Origin: Arthrobacter sp. C2
GTDB lineage: Bacteria > Actinomycetota > Actinomycetes > Actinomycetales > Micrococcaceae
NCBI GenBank assembly: GCA_024207135.1
Contig: CP042428.1
Location: forward strand, 2,542,001 to 2,606,000
Direction of reading: 5' to 3'
Length of the DNA stretch: 64,000 bases
The translations under genes and the position numbers were made by a program. A model generated the notes under the pieces. The model did not search any database and was not told the DNA's origin. It saw only the letters and a program-made list of their open reading frames with translations. Numbering within the stretch: the stretch's first letter is position 1; each line of letters begins with the position of its first letter. Shown piece after piece: positions 51,754 to 60,345 of the stretch.

Positions 51754-52176
51754 TCACGAGGCCGGAGCCGGCAGCGAAACAGAGCCCAGAATGGCCCCAT
51801 CGACTGCAACCATGATGAACGGCGCCAGCCGGTACGGGAATTCCACCGCTGCGCTAGGTGCTTCCAATGTCCTGAGCCCGAGTCCAAACGCGGTCAGGCG
51901 GAGGTGCGTTGGAGCAGCACGGGATCGAACAAGGACCAAGGCAGGTACGCGCCCGGCAACGGCGGGCAGAGGCAGATAGTCGCTGAATTCCTCGGCTCTT
52001 GCGGATCCCAGGTATTCCAGAAGAGCCGCATCCAAGGCTTCCCAGCCGGCGGCGGAGCAGTGCTGCCCAACCATGTCTAGGAGTTCATCGAAGGTTGAAG
52101 CGGTGCGAGCCGCACCCGTTTGTTTGGAAACGGTCCATCCTCCGGGGAAGGTGCCGACCTTGATCCCTCGGCACAC
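51754..52176 (-). CDS. Hypothetical protein, possibly a fragment
   Basis: The frame reads STFDELLDMVGQHCSAAGWE, ALDAALLEYLGSARAEEFSD and PYRLAPFIMVAVDGAILGSV, with plausible codon use, but no family is recognised. It stays open upstream to 52272, but that part crosses a 14-bp-stem hairpin, so the GTG at 52176 is the latest reasonable long start and has no ribosome site. It could be a C-terminal remnant. Confidence 0.3.
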   Translation of the reverse strand: MCRGIKVGTFPGGWTVSKQTGAARTASTFDELLDMVGQHCSAAGWEALDAALLEYLGSARAEEFSDYLPLPAVAGRVPALVLVRSRAAPTHLRLTAFGLGLRTLEAPSAAVEFPYRLAPFIMVAVDGAILGSVSLPAPAS

Positions 52177-52206
52177 ACCCGTGAGGAACCGACCAATCGA
52201 GGCACG

Positions 52207-52245
52207 CCGGATTGGGCCGGAGACCATTGGCCCGGCCCAATCCGG
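52207..52245. terminator. Perfect 14-bp hairpin downstream of the cyclic-imide hydrolase-like gene
   Basis: CCGGATTGGGCCGG (52207-52220) and CCGGCCCAATCCGG (52232-52245) are exact reverse complements with an 11-base loop. It lies 50 bases past the stop of the minus-strand deacetylase-fold gene. There is no T-run, so it is a terminator-like structure. Confidence 0.65.
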
Positions 52246-52294
52246 TGCGACGCGTGCGCAGGCTCCACACATGTGCGTGCCGACTTCCTTCCAG

Positions 52295-53176
52295 CTACTT
52301 CTGGCGCGGGTTCCGCGCCTTGAACTCTTCAGCGATGGTGTTGAAGTCGGTCCACTTCACGCCTTCGTGGCTGTTGATGTGCTCGATCAGGCGTTCCAGC
52401 ATCAGCAACACCTGTGGGCGGCCGGAGACGTCGGGGTGGATCGTCATGGTGAAGACCGCCTGGTCGTGTTCGCGGTACACCCAGTCGAACTGGTCTCGCC
52501 ACATTTCTTCCAGGTGGCGGGGGTTCACGAAACCGTGGCTGTTCGGGCTGGACTTGATGAACATCATCGGCGGCAGGTCGTCGAGGTACCAGTTGGCCGG
52601 GATCTCCACGAGGTCGGTTTCCACGCCACGGACCAGGGGCTTCATCCAGGTGCTGGCGGGCTTGTCGTAGTCGATCTTGGTCCAGCTGTCCCCGACACGC
52701 ACGTAGTACGGTTCGAAGTCGCGGTGCATGAGCGAGTGGTCGTAGGTGATGCCGCGTTCGAGCAAGAGCTCGTTGGTGACGTTGGAGAATTCCCACCACG
52801 GTGCCACGTAGCCGGTCGGCCGCTTGCCGGTGCGCTGCTCGATCAGGTTGATGCAGTGGTCCAGGATGTCCGTTTCCTGCTCGCGGGTCATCGCGAGGGG
52901 GTTTTCGTGGCTGTAGCCGTGCACCCCGATTTCATGGCCCGCGGCGACGACTTCGTCGAACTGCTCGGGGAAGGTTTCGATGGAGTGGCCAGGCCAGAAC
53001 CAGGTTGCCGGCAGGTCGTACTTCTTCAGCAGGGCGTTCAGCCGCGGGACGCCGACCTCGCCGGCAAACATGCCGCGCGAGATGTCATCCGGGGAGTCTT
53101 CTCCCCCGTACGATCCAAGCCATCCACCAACGGCATCAACGTCGATGCCGAACGCCACGGAAATTTCTTTTGCCAT
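52295..53176 (-). CDS. Polysaccharide-deacetylase-fold hydrolase, probable cyclic imide hydrolase
   Basis: 293 residues. The NodB-type fold shows the Asp motif [20 protein letters not shown], the metal His pair in [17 protein letters not shown], and the later [39 protein letters not shown] and [20 protein letters not shown]. From memory it closely resembles the 293-residue cyclic imide hydrolase of Pseudomonas putida. That enzyme opens succinimide, glutarimide or dihydropyrimidine rings to half-amides. Start is the ATG at 53176 (MAKEIS), five bases after AAGGA; the upstream ATG at 53182 sits directly on the ribosome site. It follows the asparaginase-type gene by 29 bases on the same strand, so the product half-amide could be hydrolysed by it. 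Confidence 0.85.
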   Translation of the reverse strand: MAKEISVAFGIDVDAVGGWLGSYGGEDSPDDISRGMFAGEVGVPRLNALLKKYDLPATWFWPGHSIETFPEQFDEVVAAGHEIGVHGYSHENPLAMTREQETDILDHCINLIEQRTGKRPTGYVAPWWEFSNVTNELLLERGITYDHSLMHRDFEPYYVRVGDSWTKIDYDKPASTWMKPLVRGVETDLVEIPANWYLDDLPPMMFIKSSPNSHGFVNPRHLEEMWRDQFDWVYREHDQAVFTMTIHPDVSGRPQVLLMLERLIEHINSHEGVKWTDFNTIAEEFKARNPRQK

Positions 53177-53205
53177 CTTCATTCCTTATCTTGTTGCGGA
53201 TCGGT

Positions 53206-54177
53206 TCAAATGTAAGCTGCGAGCAGCTCAGGGTTTGGCTTCTGCCCCTGTGAGAGCATCAATGCCAAAAGCAGGCGGGCCTGGAAAAGCGGCAGCGAGC
53301 CGAGCTGCAGCGCACCCGCCCTGAGCAGGTCGGCGCCGCCCCCGTTGCCGTAGAACGGGACCACGGGGCCTTCAGGAACCCGGGTGCCCAGCCCCACGGT
53401 GATTCCTGCCTGCACGGCTTCCTCGGCCCAGGCCAGGATGGACGAGTTGCCGTTGCCCACCCCGCTGCCGGCGATGATGACGCCTTGGGCTCCGGCTTCA
53501 ACGGCGGCCCTGGCAAGGGTGGCGTCGGAACCCGGGTGGACGGTGACGATGTCGACCCTGGTGCTATCGAACGCCGGCGGGGGCAGGGCAAGAGCCTTGG
53601 GCCGGATCGGGGCCGAGAGGAAGCGGGCCTGCCCGTTTGCAACCTGTCCGATCGGGCCGCCGTCCATGGTCTTGAAGGGCGAGGGCGCGATGGTGTGGGC
53701 CTTGCGGGTGCCCCTGGCTGCATAGATGTTGCCGGCGAAACTGATCATCGCGCCCTTGCCTAGGGCCGAGGAACTTGCCGCGACAGCGATGGCCTCCTGC
53801 AGGTTTCCCGGGCCGTCAGGGCAGGGGTGGTCGGCAGGGCGTTGGGCGCCGGTCAGCACCACGGGCTTGGAAGAGGAATGGACCAGGTCCAGGAGATATG
53901 CCGTTTCCTCCATGGTGTCGGTTCCATGCGTGACAACAATGCCGTCCACGTCGCCATCCGCCAGTTCCGCGGCCACGGCTTCGCAGACCACGCGGAGGTC
54001 GCGGTGGCCCAACAGGTAGGACCCGAGTCGCATGACATCCCGCGACGACACGTTGGGCCCGCCGGCGGCGATGCCGTCCAGCAGCTCGCCCGCCCCACGA
54101 CTTGCAACCGAGGCTCCGCGATCGTTTTCGCTTGAGGCAATGGTCCCTCCCGTTGCCAATACCGAAACCTGAGGCAT
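53206..54177 (-). CDS. L-asparaginase-type amidohydrolase
   Basis: A 323-residue asparaginase/glutaminase-family protein. Both active-site signatures are present: SVLATGGTIASS (Thr nucleophile) and GIVVTHGTDTMEETAYLL (Thr-Asp pair), with Lys in VLTGAQRPADHPCPDGPGN at a non-canonical spacing. No signal peptide is seen from the ATG at 54177 (MPQVSVLATGG), so it is cytoplasmic. AAAGG precedes it. It is first in an operon with the cyclic-imide-hydrolase-like gene, behind a LacI operator. It may act as a half-amidase (succinamate to succinate plus ammonia) rather than a true asparaginase (inference). Confidence 0.88.
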   Translation of the reverse strand: MPQVSVLATGGTIASSENDRGASVASRGAGELLDGIAAGGPNVSSRDVMRLGSYLLGHRDLRVVCEAVAAELADGDVDGIVVTHGTDTMEETAYLLDLVHSSSKPVVLTGAQRPADHPCPDGPGNLQEAIAVAASSSALGKGAMISFAGNIYAARGTRKAHTIAPSPFKTMDGGPIGQVANGQARFLSAPIRPKALALPPPAFDSTRVDIVTVHPGSDATLARAAVEAGAQGVIIAGSGVGNGNSSILAWAEEAVQAGITVGLGTRVPEGPVVPFYGNGGGADLLRAGALQLGSLPLFQARLLLALMLSQGQKPNPELLAAYI

Positions 54178-54263
54178 GCTGTGCACCTTTGCCTGGACCC
54201 TTCCGTTGCAGGAGTACTCCCGCGTCAGCTGCTGCTGCGGGAACGAATACCGCAAGCATGCCC

Positions 54264-54277
54264 TACACAAACGTTTG
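54264..54277. promoter_or_regulatory. Predicted LacI operator between asparaginase and LacI genes
   Basis: TACACAAACGTTTG contains the perfect core palindrome CAAACGTTTG (54268-54277), typical of LacI-family sites. It lies in the 207-bp divergent region, 87 bases from the asparaginase ATG and 108 from the LacI ATG, so it can control both. Confidence 0.75.
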
Positions 54278-54384
54278 CCGCAAGTGCGTCACGTCACCTT
54301 GGTGCGATGAAATATGCTGGGGCATTGATGAGTGCACAACCAGTCGCGCATGCGGCTGAGGCACGCGGCACCTTCGGAGGAGAC

Positions 54385-55401
54385 ATGGACAAAGGTTCAG
54401 AGCCCGTTACATTGCGCATGATTGCGGACGAGGTCGGGGTCAATGTTTCCACCGTTTCCCGGGTCATCAATTCCTCCGACAAGGAGGCGCGGCGGTGGGC
54501 GTCCAGTGAGATGATCGACCGGATCCGAACGGTGGTCGCCGCCCGGGGCTACCAGCGAAACCCCCACGCCGCGAGCCTGCGCACGCGCCGCTCGGGTCTG
54601 GTGGGCGTGCTGGTCCCCCGGCTTCAGGACTTTGTCCTGGCCACGGTCTACGAAGGCATCGAGGAAGCCGCAACGGAGCAGGGAATCTCCACCTTTGTCA
54701 CCAACTCGCTCGACCGACCGGAAAACCAGGCCTCTCGCACCGAGCTCATGCTCTCGCGGCGCGTTGACGGGCTGATCTTCGGTGATGCCCATGCCGGGGA
54801 CCCGTTTCTTGACACCCTGGCCAAGCGCGGCATCAAGTTCACCCTGGTGTCCCGCCGATCGGGCGACCACATCTCTGCCACGTGCGACGACATCCTGGGC
54901 GGACGACTGGTTGCCGAACACCTCCTGGCAACCGGCCGCAGGGACATCGGCATCCTGTCGGGCCGCCAGTACGCATCCACCGGCAACGATCGAACGGCCG
55001 GTGTGGTCCAAGCTTGCCTGGAGGCCGGCATCAGGATCCGGCCCGAGCGGATTGTCCATGGAGGTTTCGATGCCCCGGGCGGGCGGCAGGCCACCGAGCG
55101 CCTACTCGAGCAGGGCGGTTGCCCAGATGCCATCTTCGCCACCAACGACTTCGCCGCCATCGGTGCCATGGGCGTCCTGCGCGATCGCGGGATCGGGGTG
55201 CCCGACGACGTGGCGATCGTCGGCTACAACGACACCCCGCTGGCCGCCGAGCTTTCAATCCCGCTGACCACGATCCATTCGCCGATGCATGAGATGGGGC
55301 GCGCCGGCTTGAACTTGCTGCTCGCGATGCTGCGTGGCGAAGCCGTCCAGTCGGTACGACTGGCCCCTGAACTGGTCGTCCGCGCCTCGACCGCAGGCTG
55401 A
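54385..55401 (+). CDS. LacI-family transcriptional regulator
   Basis: 338 residues. The N-terminal HTH and hinge helix are VTLRMIADEVGVNVSTVSRV and RGYQRNPHAASLRTRRSGLV. The periplasmic-binding-like domain shows GLIFGDAHAGDPFLDTLAKR, ILGGRLVAEHLLATGRRDIG, and IFATNDFAAIGAMGVLRDRG. Start is the ATG at 54385, with GGAGGAGAC just upstream; the longer frame would cover the operator. It sits at the centre of four identical-core operators serving its own promoter, the asparaginase/imidase operon, the MFS/SDR operon and the old yellow enzyme gene. Confidence 0.92.
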   Translation: MDKGSEPVTLRMIADEVGVNVSTVSRVINSSDKEARRWASSEMIDRIRTVVAARGYQRNPHAASLRTRRSGLVGVLVPRLQDFVLATVYEGIEEAATEQGISTFVTNSLDRPENQASRTELMLSRRVDGLIFGDAHAGDPFLDTLAKRGIKFTLVSRRSGDHISATCDDILGGRLVAEHLLATGRRDIGILSGRQYASTGNDRTAGVVQACLEAGIRIRPERIVHGGFDAPGGRQATERLLEQGGCPDAIFATNDFAAIGAMGVLRDRGIGVPDDVAIVGYNDTPLAAELSIPLTTIHSPMHEMGRAGLNLLLAMLRGEAVQSVRLAPELVVRASTAG

Positions 55402-55471
55402 AAGTCTCCGGCACCTCGATCGCGGGGGTGACAAGCAACACCTTTCCCGTGTAATGTCCCTTTCTGACACG

Positions 55472-55485
55472 TACACAAAGGTTTG
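55472..55485 (+). promoter_or_regulatory. Predicted LacI operator 1 of the MFS/SDR operon
   Basis: TACACAAAGGTTTG, flanked by CG and CGTACG so that the extended site is a near-palindrome (CGTACACAAAG / GTTTGCGTACG). It lies 108 bases upstream of the MFS ATG. Confidence 0.7.
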
Positions 55486-55550
55486 CGTACGTGCCCTCAC
55501 ACACTCGATCAAGTTCCACGCATGCCCCGGCCCCGTCTCGTTTGGCCGTT

Positions 55551-55564
55551 TACACAAAGGTTTG
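55551..55564 (+). promoter_or_regulatory. Predicted LacI operator 2 of the MFS/SDR operon
   Basis: TACACAAAGGTTTG again, with core CACAAA-GG-TTTGTG. It starts exactly 79 bases after operator 1 and ends 29 bases before the MFS ATG. Two spaced operators would allow cooperative or looped repression. Confidence 0.7.
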
Positions 55565-55593
55565 TGGAACTTTCACCCCGAAAGGAGCAGTCC

Positions 55594-56952
55594 ATGGATT
55601 CCACAACATCGGCTTCCCGCCGCACCCAGACTGCCGCTACAAAAATCGAACCGTGGAACGTGGTCATCACCGGCAAGAAGATGGCCTACGTATCCGTGGT
55701 CTGCTTCATCGCCTGGGTTGCCTCCGTCTACGACTACACGCTCTTTGGCACCCTCCTGCCGGTCATCGCCGAAGACTTCGGCTGGACTGCGGCACAGTCC
55801 ATGTCTGTGAACACCTGGGCAACCGTGGGAGTCTTCCTGGTTTCGCTGGTGGTCGGAACGATCATGGACAAGATGGGCCGCAAGCGCGCCCTGATCCTGC
55901 TGGTCATCGGTGGAGCGGTCAGCTCCGGCCTGACCGGCGCAGCCGCCGGTGCACTCTCCATGGTCATCATCCGCGGCTTTTCCGGCTTCGCGATCTCCGA
56001 AGAGGTCGTCAACGCCGTCTACCTGAACGAGATCTACAAGAAGGCCAAGGGCCGCGGCTTCATGTTCAGCCTGGTCCAGTCCGGCTGGCCGGTGGGCGCC
56101 CTGCTCGCCGCGGGCATGACGGCCCTGTTCCTCCCGATCGTGGGATGGCGCGGCAGCTTCGTCATCGCGGCCCTCGTTTCGCTGGTCGTGGTGTTGCTGG
56201 CCGCCAAGCTCCCCGAATCCCCCACCTTTGCAGCAATGAAGGAAGTCGAACGCAGGCGCAAGGCCGGCGACGAAGCCGGCGCCGCGGCGCTGGCTGCCGA
56301 ACACGAGCTGGAAACCGGCACGGATTCCAAGAGTGGCCTCCGGGGCGTCTTCACCCCCGAGCTGCGGGTCCACACCATCAGCATTTCGCTGGCATGGCTG
56401 TTCAGCTGGATGGCCATCCAGGTGTTCTCCGTGCTCGGGACCACCGTCCTGGTCGAAGCCAAGGGCCTCTCCTTCGACAACGCCCTGTTCATCCTGATCC
56501 TGGCCAACGCCGTTGCCTTCACCGGATACCTGTTCCACGGCTGGGTGGGCGACAAGTTGGGCCGACGCAACACGGTGCTGGGCGGATTCGTCCTCGGCGG
56601 CATTGCCAGCGCCGCCATGCTGCTGGGTCCCAACAGCTCGGGCTTCGTCATCACCATGTACGCATTGACGTTGTTCTTCCTCACCGGTCCGTTTGCCGCC
56701 ATGCTGTTCTACATGGGTGAGTCCTTCCCTGCCCACGTCCGTGGCACCGGCAGCAACCTTGCCCACGTGATGGCTCCCGTCGGCGCCATCGTCGGCTCGG
56801 CCCTGGTCTCCGTCCTGCTGACGGCCGGAGTGCCGATGACCGCCGCAGCACTGCTGGCAGGATCGCTCCCGCTCGCCCTGGCGGGACTGGTCATGCTCGG
56901 CGCCCGCAAGGTCGACCACCGCCAACCCGCAATCGAAGGAGTATCGGCATGA
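55594..56952 (+). CDS. Major facilitator superfamily transporter
   Basis: A 452-residue, 12-TM permease. Motifs are WVASVYDYTLFGTLLPVIAE, MDKMGRKRALILLVIGGAVS, the central cytoplasmic loop with ERRRKAGDEAGAAALAAEHE, and GWVGDKLGRRNTVLGG. The ATG at 55594 has AAAGGAG upstream; the longer frame from 55483 would run through operator 2. It is first in an operon with two SDR dehydrogenases, the first overlapping by 4 bases. As part of the LacI regulon it should import the inducing substrate. Confidence 0.92.
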   Translation: MDSTTSASRRTQTAATKIEPWNVVITGKKMAYVSVVCFIAWVASVYDYTLFGTLLPVIAEDFGWTAAQSMSVNTWATVGVFLVSLVVGTIMDKMGRKRALILLVIGGAVSSGLTGAAAGALSMVIIRGFSGFAISEEVVNAVYLNEIYKKAKGRGFMFSLVQSGWPVGALLAAGMTALFLPIVGWRGSFVIAALVSLVVVLLAAKLPESPTFAAMKEVERRRKAGDEAGAAALAAEHELETGTDSKSGLRGVFTPELRVHTISISLAWLFSWMAIQVFSVLGTTVLVEAKGLSFDNALFILILANAVAFTGYLFHGWVGDKLGRRNTVLGGFVLGGIASAAMLLGPNSSGFVITMYALTLFFLTGPFAAMLFYMGESFPAHVRGTGSNLAHVMAPVGAIVGSALVSVLLTAGVPMTAAALLAGSLPLALAGLVMLGARKVDHRQPAIEGVSA

Positions 56953-57740
56953 ACAATCTCGTCCGCGACGACGGCCTCGAAGGCAAGGTTGCAGTGATTT
57001 CCGGAGCCGGCAGCGGCATCGGGCGGGCCCTTGCCGTCGCCTACGCCCGTGCCGGCGCCAAGACCGTGGCAGGCTACTACCCCGGCGACCCGCATGATGT
57101 CCAGGAAACCGTCGACGCCGTGCGCGCGGCCGGAGGCGAATGCCATCCGGTGGCGGTGGACGTGCGCAGCACCGAGCAGGTCGATGCCCTGGCCGAGCAG
57201 GCCATCCAGCGCTTCGGCTCGTTGGACATTGCCGTGGCCAGCGCCGGGATCCTGCGTCGCGCGCCCTTGGCCGAGATGACCGACCAGGTCTGGGACGACA
57301 TGCTCTCCGTTGACCTCACCGGGGTCTTGCGGTTGTTCCGCTCCAGCGCCCGGCACATGGGCGATTCCGGCGGCTCCATGGTCGCGGTTTCATCGATTGC
57401 CGGCGGCGTCTACGGCTGGGACGATCACGCCCACTACGCCGCCTCGAAGAGCGGTCTGCTGGGGTTGTGCCGCTCCTTGGCCACCGAGCTGGCTCCGCGG
57501 GGCATTCGCGTCAACACCGTGATTCCGGGGCTGATCGAGAGCCCGCAGTCCCTCGACGCAAAGAACTCCCTCGGCGCGGAAGGCCTGAAGGCCGCAGGCA
57601 AGCTCATCCCCAAGGGCCGGGTTGGCACCGTGGATGAGTTGGCCCGCACCATCCGGTTCCTGACCAGTGACGACGCCGCCTACATCACCGGGCAGCAGCT
57701 CATTGTCGACGGCGGCCTGACGGTTCGCTGGCCCAGCTGA
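56949..57740 (+). CDS. SDR-family oxidoreductase
   Basis: A 263-residue classical short-chain dehydrogenase. The cofactor motif is GAGSGIGRAL (Thr-Gly replaced by Ser-Gly in the usual TGxxxGxG); also NAG-type ASAGILRR, catalytic Ser in VAVSSIAGGVYGW, and Tyr/Lys in HYAASKSGLLGLCRSLATEL. It overlaps the transporter stop by 4 bases (ATGA) with GGAG seven bases before the ATG. It interconverts an alcohol and ketone in the pathway controlled by LacI; the substrate is not predictable. Confidence 0.9.
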   Translation: MNNLVRDDGLEGKVAVISGAGSGIGRALAVAYARAGAKTVAGYYPGDPHDVQETVDAVRAAGGECHPVAVDVRSTEQVDALAEQAIQRFGSLDIAVASAGILRRAPLAEMTDQVWDDMLSVDLTGVLRLFRSSARHMGDSGGSMVAVSSIAGGVYGWDDHAHYAASKSGLLGLCRSLATELAPRGIRVNTVIPGLIESPQSLDAKNSLGAEGLKAAGKLIPKGRVGTVDELARTIRFLTSDDAAYITGQQLIVDGGLTVRWPS

Positions 57741-57843
57741 CCCTTTGCACATCATGGTGTCGGGTGGTCTCCCCGGCAGAAGCTGCGGAGCCCGCCCGGC
57801 ACTTTGAACCATCACACGTACCAATCTCCTGAAACGAGGAACC

Positions 57844-58596
57844 ATGAGCGGACAGCTTGAGGGCAAAATCGCCATCGTCACGGGCGGAGCCAGCGGCATC
57901 GGCCGTGCCATCGCCGAACTCTACGCACGCGAGGGTGCCACGGTGGCCATCGCGGACCTGAACCTGGAAGCGGGCCAAGCACTCGCCCGGGAACTGGGGT
58001 CCCTTGGCGGCTCGCACAGCGCCCACGCCGTGGACGTGACCGACGAGCACTCCACGAAGGCCCTGGCCGAGGACGTCGCGGCGCTCCACGGAAGGATCGA
58101 CATCCTGGTCAACAGCGCCGGCATCCTGACGGAAATCCCGTTCCTGGAAATGGAACCCGCGGACTTCGACAAGATGATCGCCGTCGACCTGCGCAGCGTC
58201 TTTTTGTGCAGCCGCTGGGTTGCCCCGTTCATGGTGAAGCAGCAGTGGGGACGGATCATCAACATCGCCTCCCAGATCGGACTCAAGGGCGGCCACGGGC
58301 TGGCCCACTACGCCGCGGCCAAGGCCGGCGTGCTCGGCCTGACCAAGTCGATGGCGCGCGAGCTTGCCGCCGACAACGTCCTGGTCAATGCCATCGCCCC
58401 CGGCCCGATCGTCACCCCGTTGCTGGGTGACTTGAGCGATGAGTGGCGCGCGGAAAAGCAGGCAGAACTCCCCTTGGGCCGCTTCGGCACGGCCGAAGAG
58501 GTTGCCCCCAGCGCGTTGCTGCTGGCGTCGTCTCCCGGAGGGAACCTGTTCATGGGACAGACCTTGGGTCCCAACAGCGGCGATGTCATGCCCTAA
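57844..58596 (+). CDS. SDR-family oxidoreductase (3-oxoacyl-ACP reductase-like)
   Basis: A 250-residue classical SDR. Motifs are VTGGASGIGRAI, NSAGILTEIPFLEM, the Ser in IINIASQIGLKGGHGL, YAAAKAGVLGLTKSMAREL with Tyr and Lys, and NAIAPGPIVTPLL. GAGGAACC lies just before the ATG, 103 bases after the preceding SDR. Its terminator follows immediately. The two SDRs are distinct proteins of one operon, perhaps acting on successive steps. Confidence 0.9.
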   Translation: MSGQLEGKIAIVTGGASGIGRAIAELYAREGATVAIADLNLEAGQALARELGSLGGSHSAHAVDVTDEHSTKALAEDVAALHGRIDILVNSAGILTEIPFLEMEPADFDKMIAVDLRSVFLCSRWVAPFMVKQQWGRIINIASQIGLKGGHGLAHYAAAKAGVLGLTKSMARELAADNVLVNAIAPGPIVTPLLGDLSDEWRAEKQAELPLGRFGTAEEVAPSALLLASSPGGNLFMGQTLGPNSGDVMP

Positions 58597-58613
58597 GGGA
58601 CTGAATCTTGGCA

Positions 58614-58642
58614 GCGGGCGTCCCGGGTAACGGGACGCCCGC
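58614..58642 (+). terminator. Terminator hairpin of the MFS/SDR operon
   Basis: GCGGGCGTCCCG (58614-58625) and CGGGACGCCCGC (58631-58642) pair perfectly around GGTAA, 18 bases after the SDR stop. It is followed by TCGTTTGG, a weak T-run. Confidence 0.8.
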
Positions 58643-59006
58643 TCGTTTGGCGAGAACGGCCGGCAACGGCCGTTTCTCCCCACGCTCGCAGTCAGGCGAT
58701 GCCACAGCCCCATGGCGTCCTCCCAAACGTCGTGTGCGCTCGCATTCGGACCGGGTTGTGGAAGTTCCTTCGGTCTACGGTTATCGATACACCATCTGCC
58801 CCATCGCCGTCCCTCGTCAGGCGGCCGTGCGGATGCGCTTCGTCCCGTTTCCGGGCGAATCGGTCGCGGCGTAGTTGTCCCGGTTTGCAGGGGCCTTGCA
58901 CCCGGAGTCAGGCCATGACCGGCCTCAAATACGTGCATGTTGCGTCTTCTGAAAAATTCCCCCGGGGCTATGGACGTGCCGGCATTTCCCATGTTGGACT
59001 GTCCCC
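58643..59006. other. Intergenic region before the FMN reductase gene
   Basis: No supported gene. Short frames lack family resemblance. It presumably contains the promoter of the FMN reductase gene. No palindrome stands out. Confidence 0.4.
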
Positions 59007-59615
59007 ATGACTAACTACAACATTGGTTATTTCGTCGGTTCGCTGTCCTCCAACTCCATCAACCGCACCCTGTCCAAGGCGTTGATCAAGCTGGCACCGG
59101 ACAACCTTCAATTCACCGAGATCCCCATCAAGGACCTCCCGTTGTACAACTACGACTTCGACGCCAGCTACCCTCCCGAGGGCACGGCGCTGAAGCAGTC
59201 CATCGAGGCAGCCGACGGGTTGCTGTTCGTCTCCCCCGAATACAACCGCTCCATCCCCGGGGCCCTGAAGAACGCCATCGACTGGGGTTCGCGCCCCTGG
59301 GGCGCCAACTCCTTCGCCCGCAAGCCCTCGGGCATCGTCGGGGCCTCCGTCGGCGCAATCGGCACCGCGGTCATGCAGTCCTCCATGCGCAGCGTGCTCA
59401 GCTTCCTGGACGCCCCGCAGTTGAACTCCCCCGAGGCCTACATCGCCTTCAAGCCCGGGCTCTTTGAGGACGACGGAACCGTCACAGACAGCGGAACCGC
59501 CGACTTCCTGGCCCACTACATGCGCGAGTACGCCGCATTCGTCGAGCGTGTGCTGGACGCCAGCGCCGAGGGACACATCGGCGATCCCGATCCGATGGAA
59601 AAGGCCGAAAAGTAG
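59007..59615 (+). CDS. NADPH-dependent FMN reductase (flavodoxin-like quinone reductase)
   Basis: 202 residues. The FMN-binding loop YFVGSLSSNSINRTLSKAL, the second loop SPEYNRSIPGALKNAIDWGS and VGASVGAIGTAVMQSSMRSV match the NADPH-dependent FMN reductase / chromate-quinone reductase family. It acts in the cytoplasm, reducing quinones or flavins. The C-terminus is extended by about 20 acidic residues. It is monocistronic with a terminator directly after it; the ribosome site (TTGGACTG) is weak. Confidence 0.9.
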   Translation: MTNYNIGYFVGSLSSNSINRTLSKALIKLAPDNLQFTEIPIKDLPLYNYDFDASYPPEGTALKQSIEAADGLLFVSPEYNRSIPGALKNAIDWGSRPWGANSFARKPSGIVGASVGAIGTAVMQSSMRSVLSFLDAPQLNSPEAYIAFKPGLFEDDGTVTDSGTADFLAHYMREYAAFVERVLDASAEGHIGDPDPMEKAEK

Positions 59616-59627
59616 AGGCACACGTGT

Positions 59628-59666
59628 GAGGGTTGGGACCGGAGGATTCATCCGATCCCAGCCCTC
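59628..59666. terminator. Terminator-like hairpin after the FMN reductase gene
   Basis: GAGGGTTGGGA (59628-59638) pairs with TCCCAGCCCTC (59656-59666) with one G-T pair, and an inner CGGAGGATTCATCCG can extend it. CACGTG-containing flanks add an outer stem. No long T-run. Confidence 0.7.
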
Positions 59667-59802
59667 TGTCGTTCACGTGTCCTCGGGGTACACTCGGCCC
59701 GGGCTTTGCACTCGCGGAACGACCACAAGCATGGCCAGTCTCCGCTTGCCGGTGAACCCGAAAGACCTTGCCCCCAGCGAAATTCATGGCTAGCCTACGA
59801 CG

Positions 59803-60345
59803 ATGGAGGTTGGTGCCAATATGCCAGGAGTCCAGCGCTGGGCCTTGCTCGCTGCGTGGGGAGCGTTCCTCGCGACCGTTCCCTCGGCGCTCTGGCGGGT
59901 TCTCATGATTGTCGGGCTGTTGCCCGGGACCGCGAAACTTCGAGAATTCGAGCTCGCTGGCGACCCGGTCCAGGGGTACGTTGACGTCTTCGCCCTGAGC
60001 GGGGTGCAACTCATCGCCGGCTTCCTCTCGATCGGTCTGGTTCGGCCTTGGGGCGAGCGGTTCCTTGGACGGACAATACTTCTCGCACCTGTCCTCGCGG
60101 TCGCCATCTTGGGTGGGCTGGCCGTGACATGGCTGTTTACCATTACGACCATCGCGCAGTTCAGTGCCGGTCTGCGCCCGGACAACGCTCTGGTCTCCGG
60201 GATTCCACTGGCAGTCATGGTTGTTTGCTATGTACCGATCTTGTTCTGGGGACCTCTCGAACTGGTGGCAACCGCCGGATACTGGAAACGGCGAGCGGGT
60301 TACCGCGACGCCGAACAACGCGTGGGCAACGCAGACCGCGCCTAA
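59803..60345 (+). CDS. Small four-TM protein of unknown function
   Basis: 180 residues with about four hydrophobic helices (near 13-39, 65-80, 92-118 and 132-160) and a basic C-terminal tail (GYWKRRAGYRDAEQRVGNAD). Family not recognised. The start could be the ATG at 59803 or the ATG at 59821 (MPGVQRWALL); GGAGG falls between them, close to the second. It stands alone between an FMN reductase and an MFS gene. Confidence 0.6.
   Translation: MEVGANMPGVQRWALLAAWGAFLATVPSALWRVLMIVGLLPGTAKLREFELAGDPVQGYVDVFALSGVQLIAGFLSIGLVRPWGERFLGRTILLAPVLAVAILGGLAVTWLFTITTIAQFSAGLRPDNALVSGIPLAVMVVCYVPILFWGPLELVATAGYWKRRAGYRDAEQRVGNADRA

Noticed and set aside
55573-56925. 450-codon minus-strand frame
   Set aside because: Opposite the LacI-regulated MFS gene; antisense shadow.
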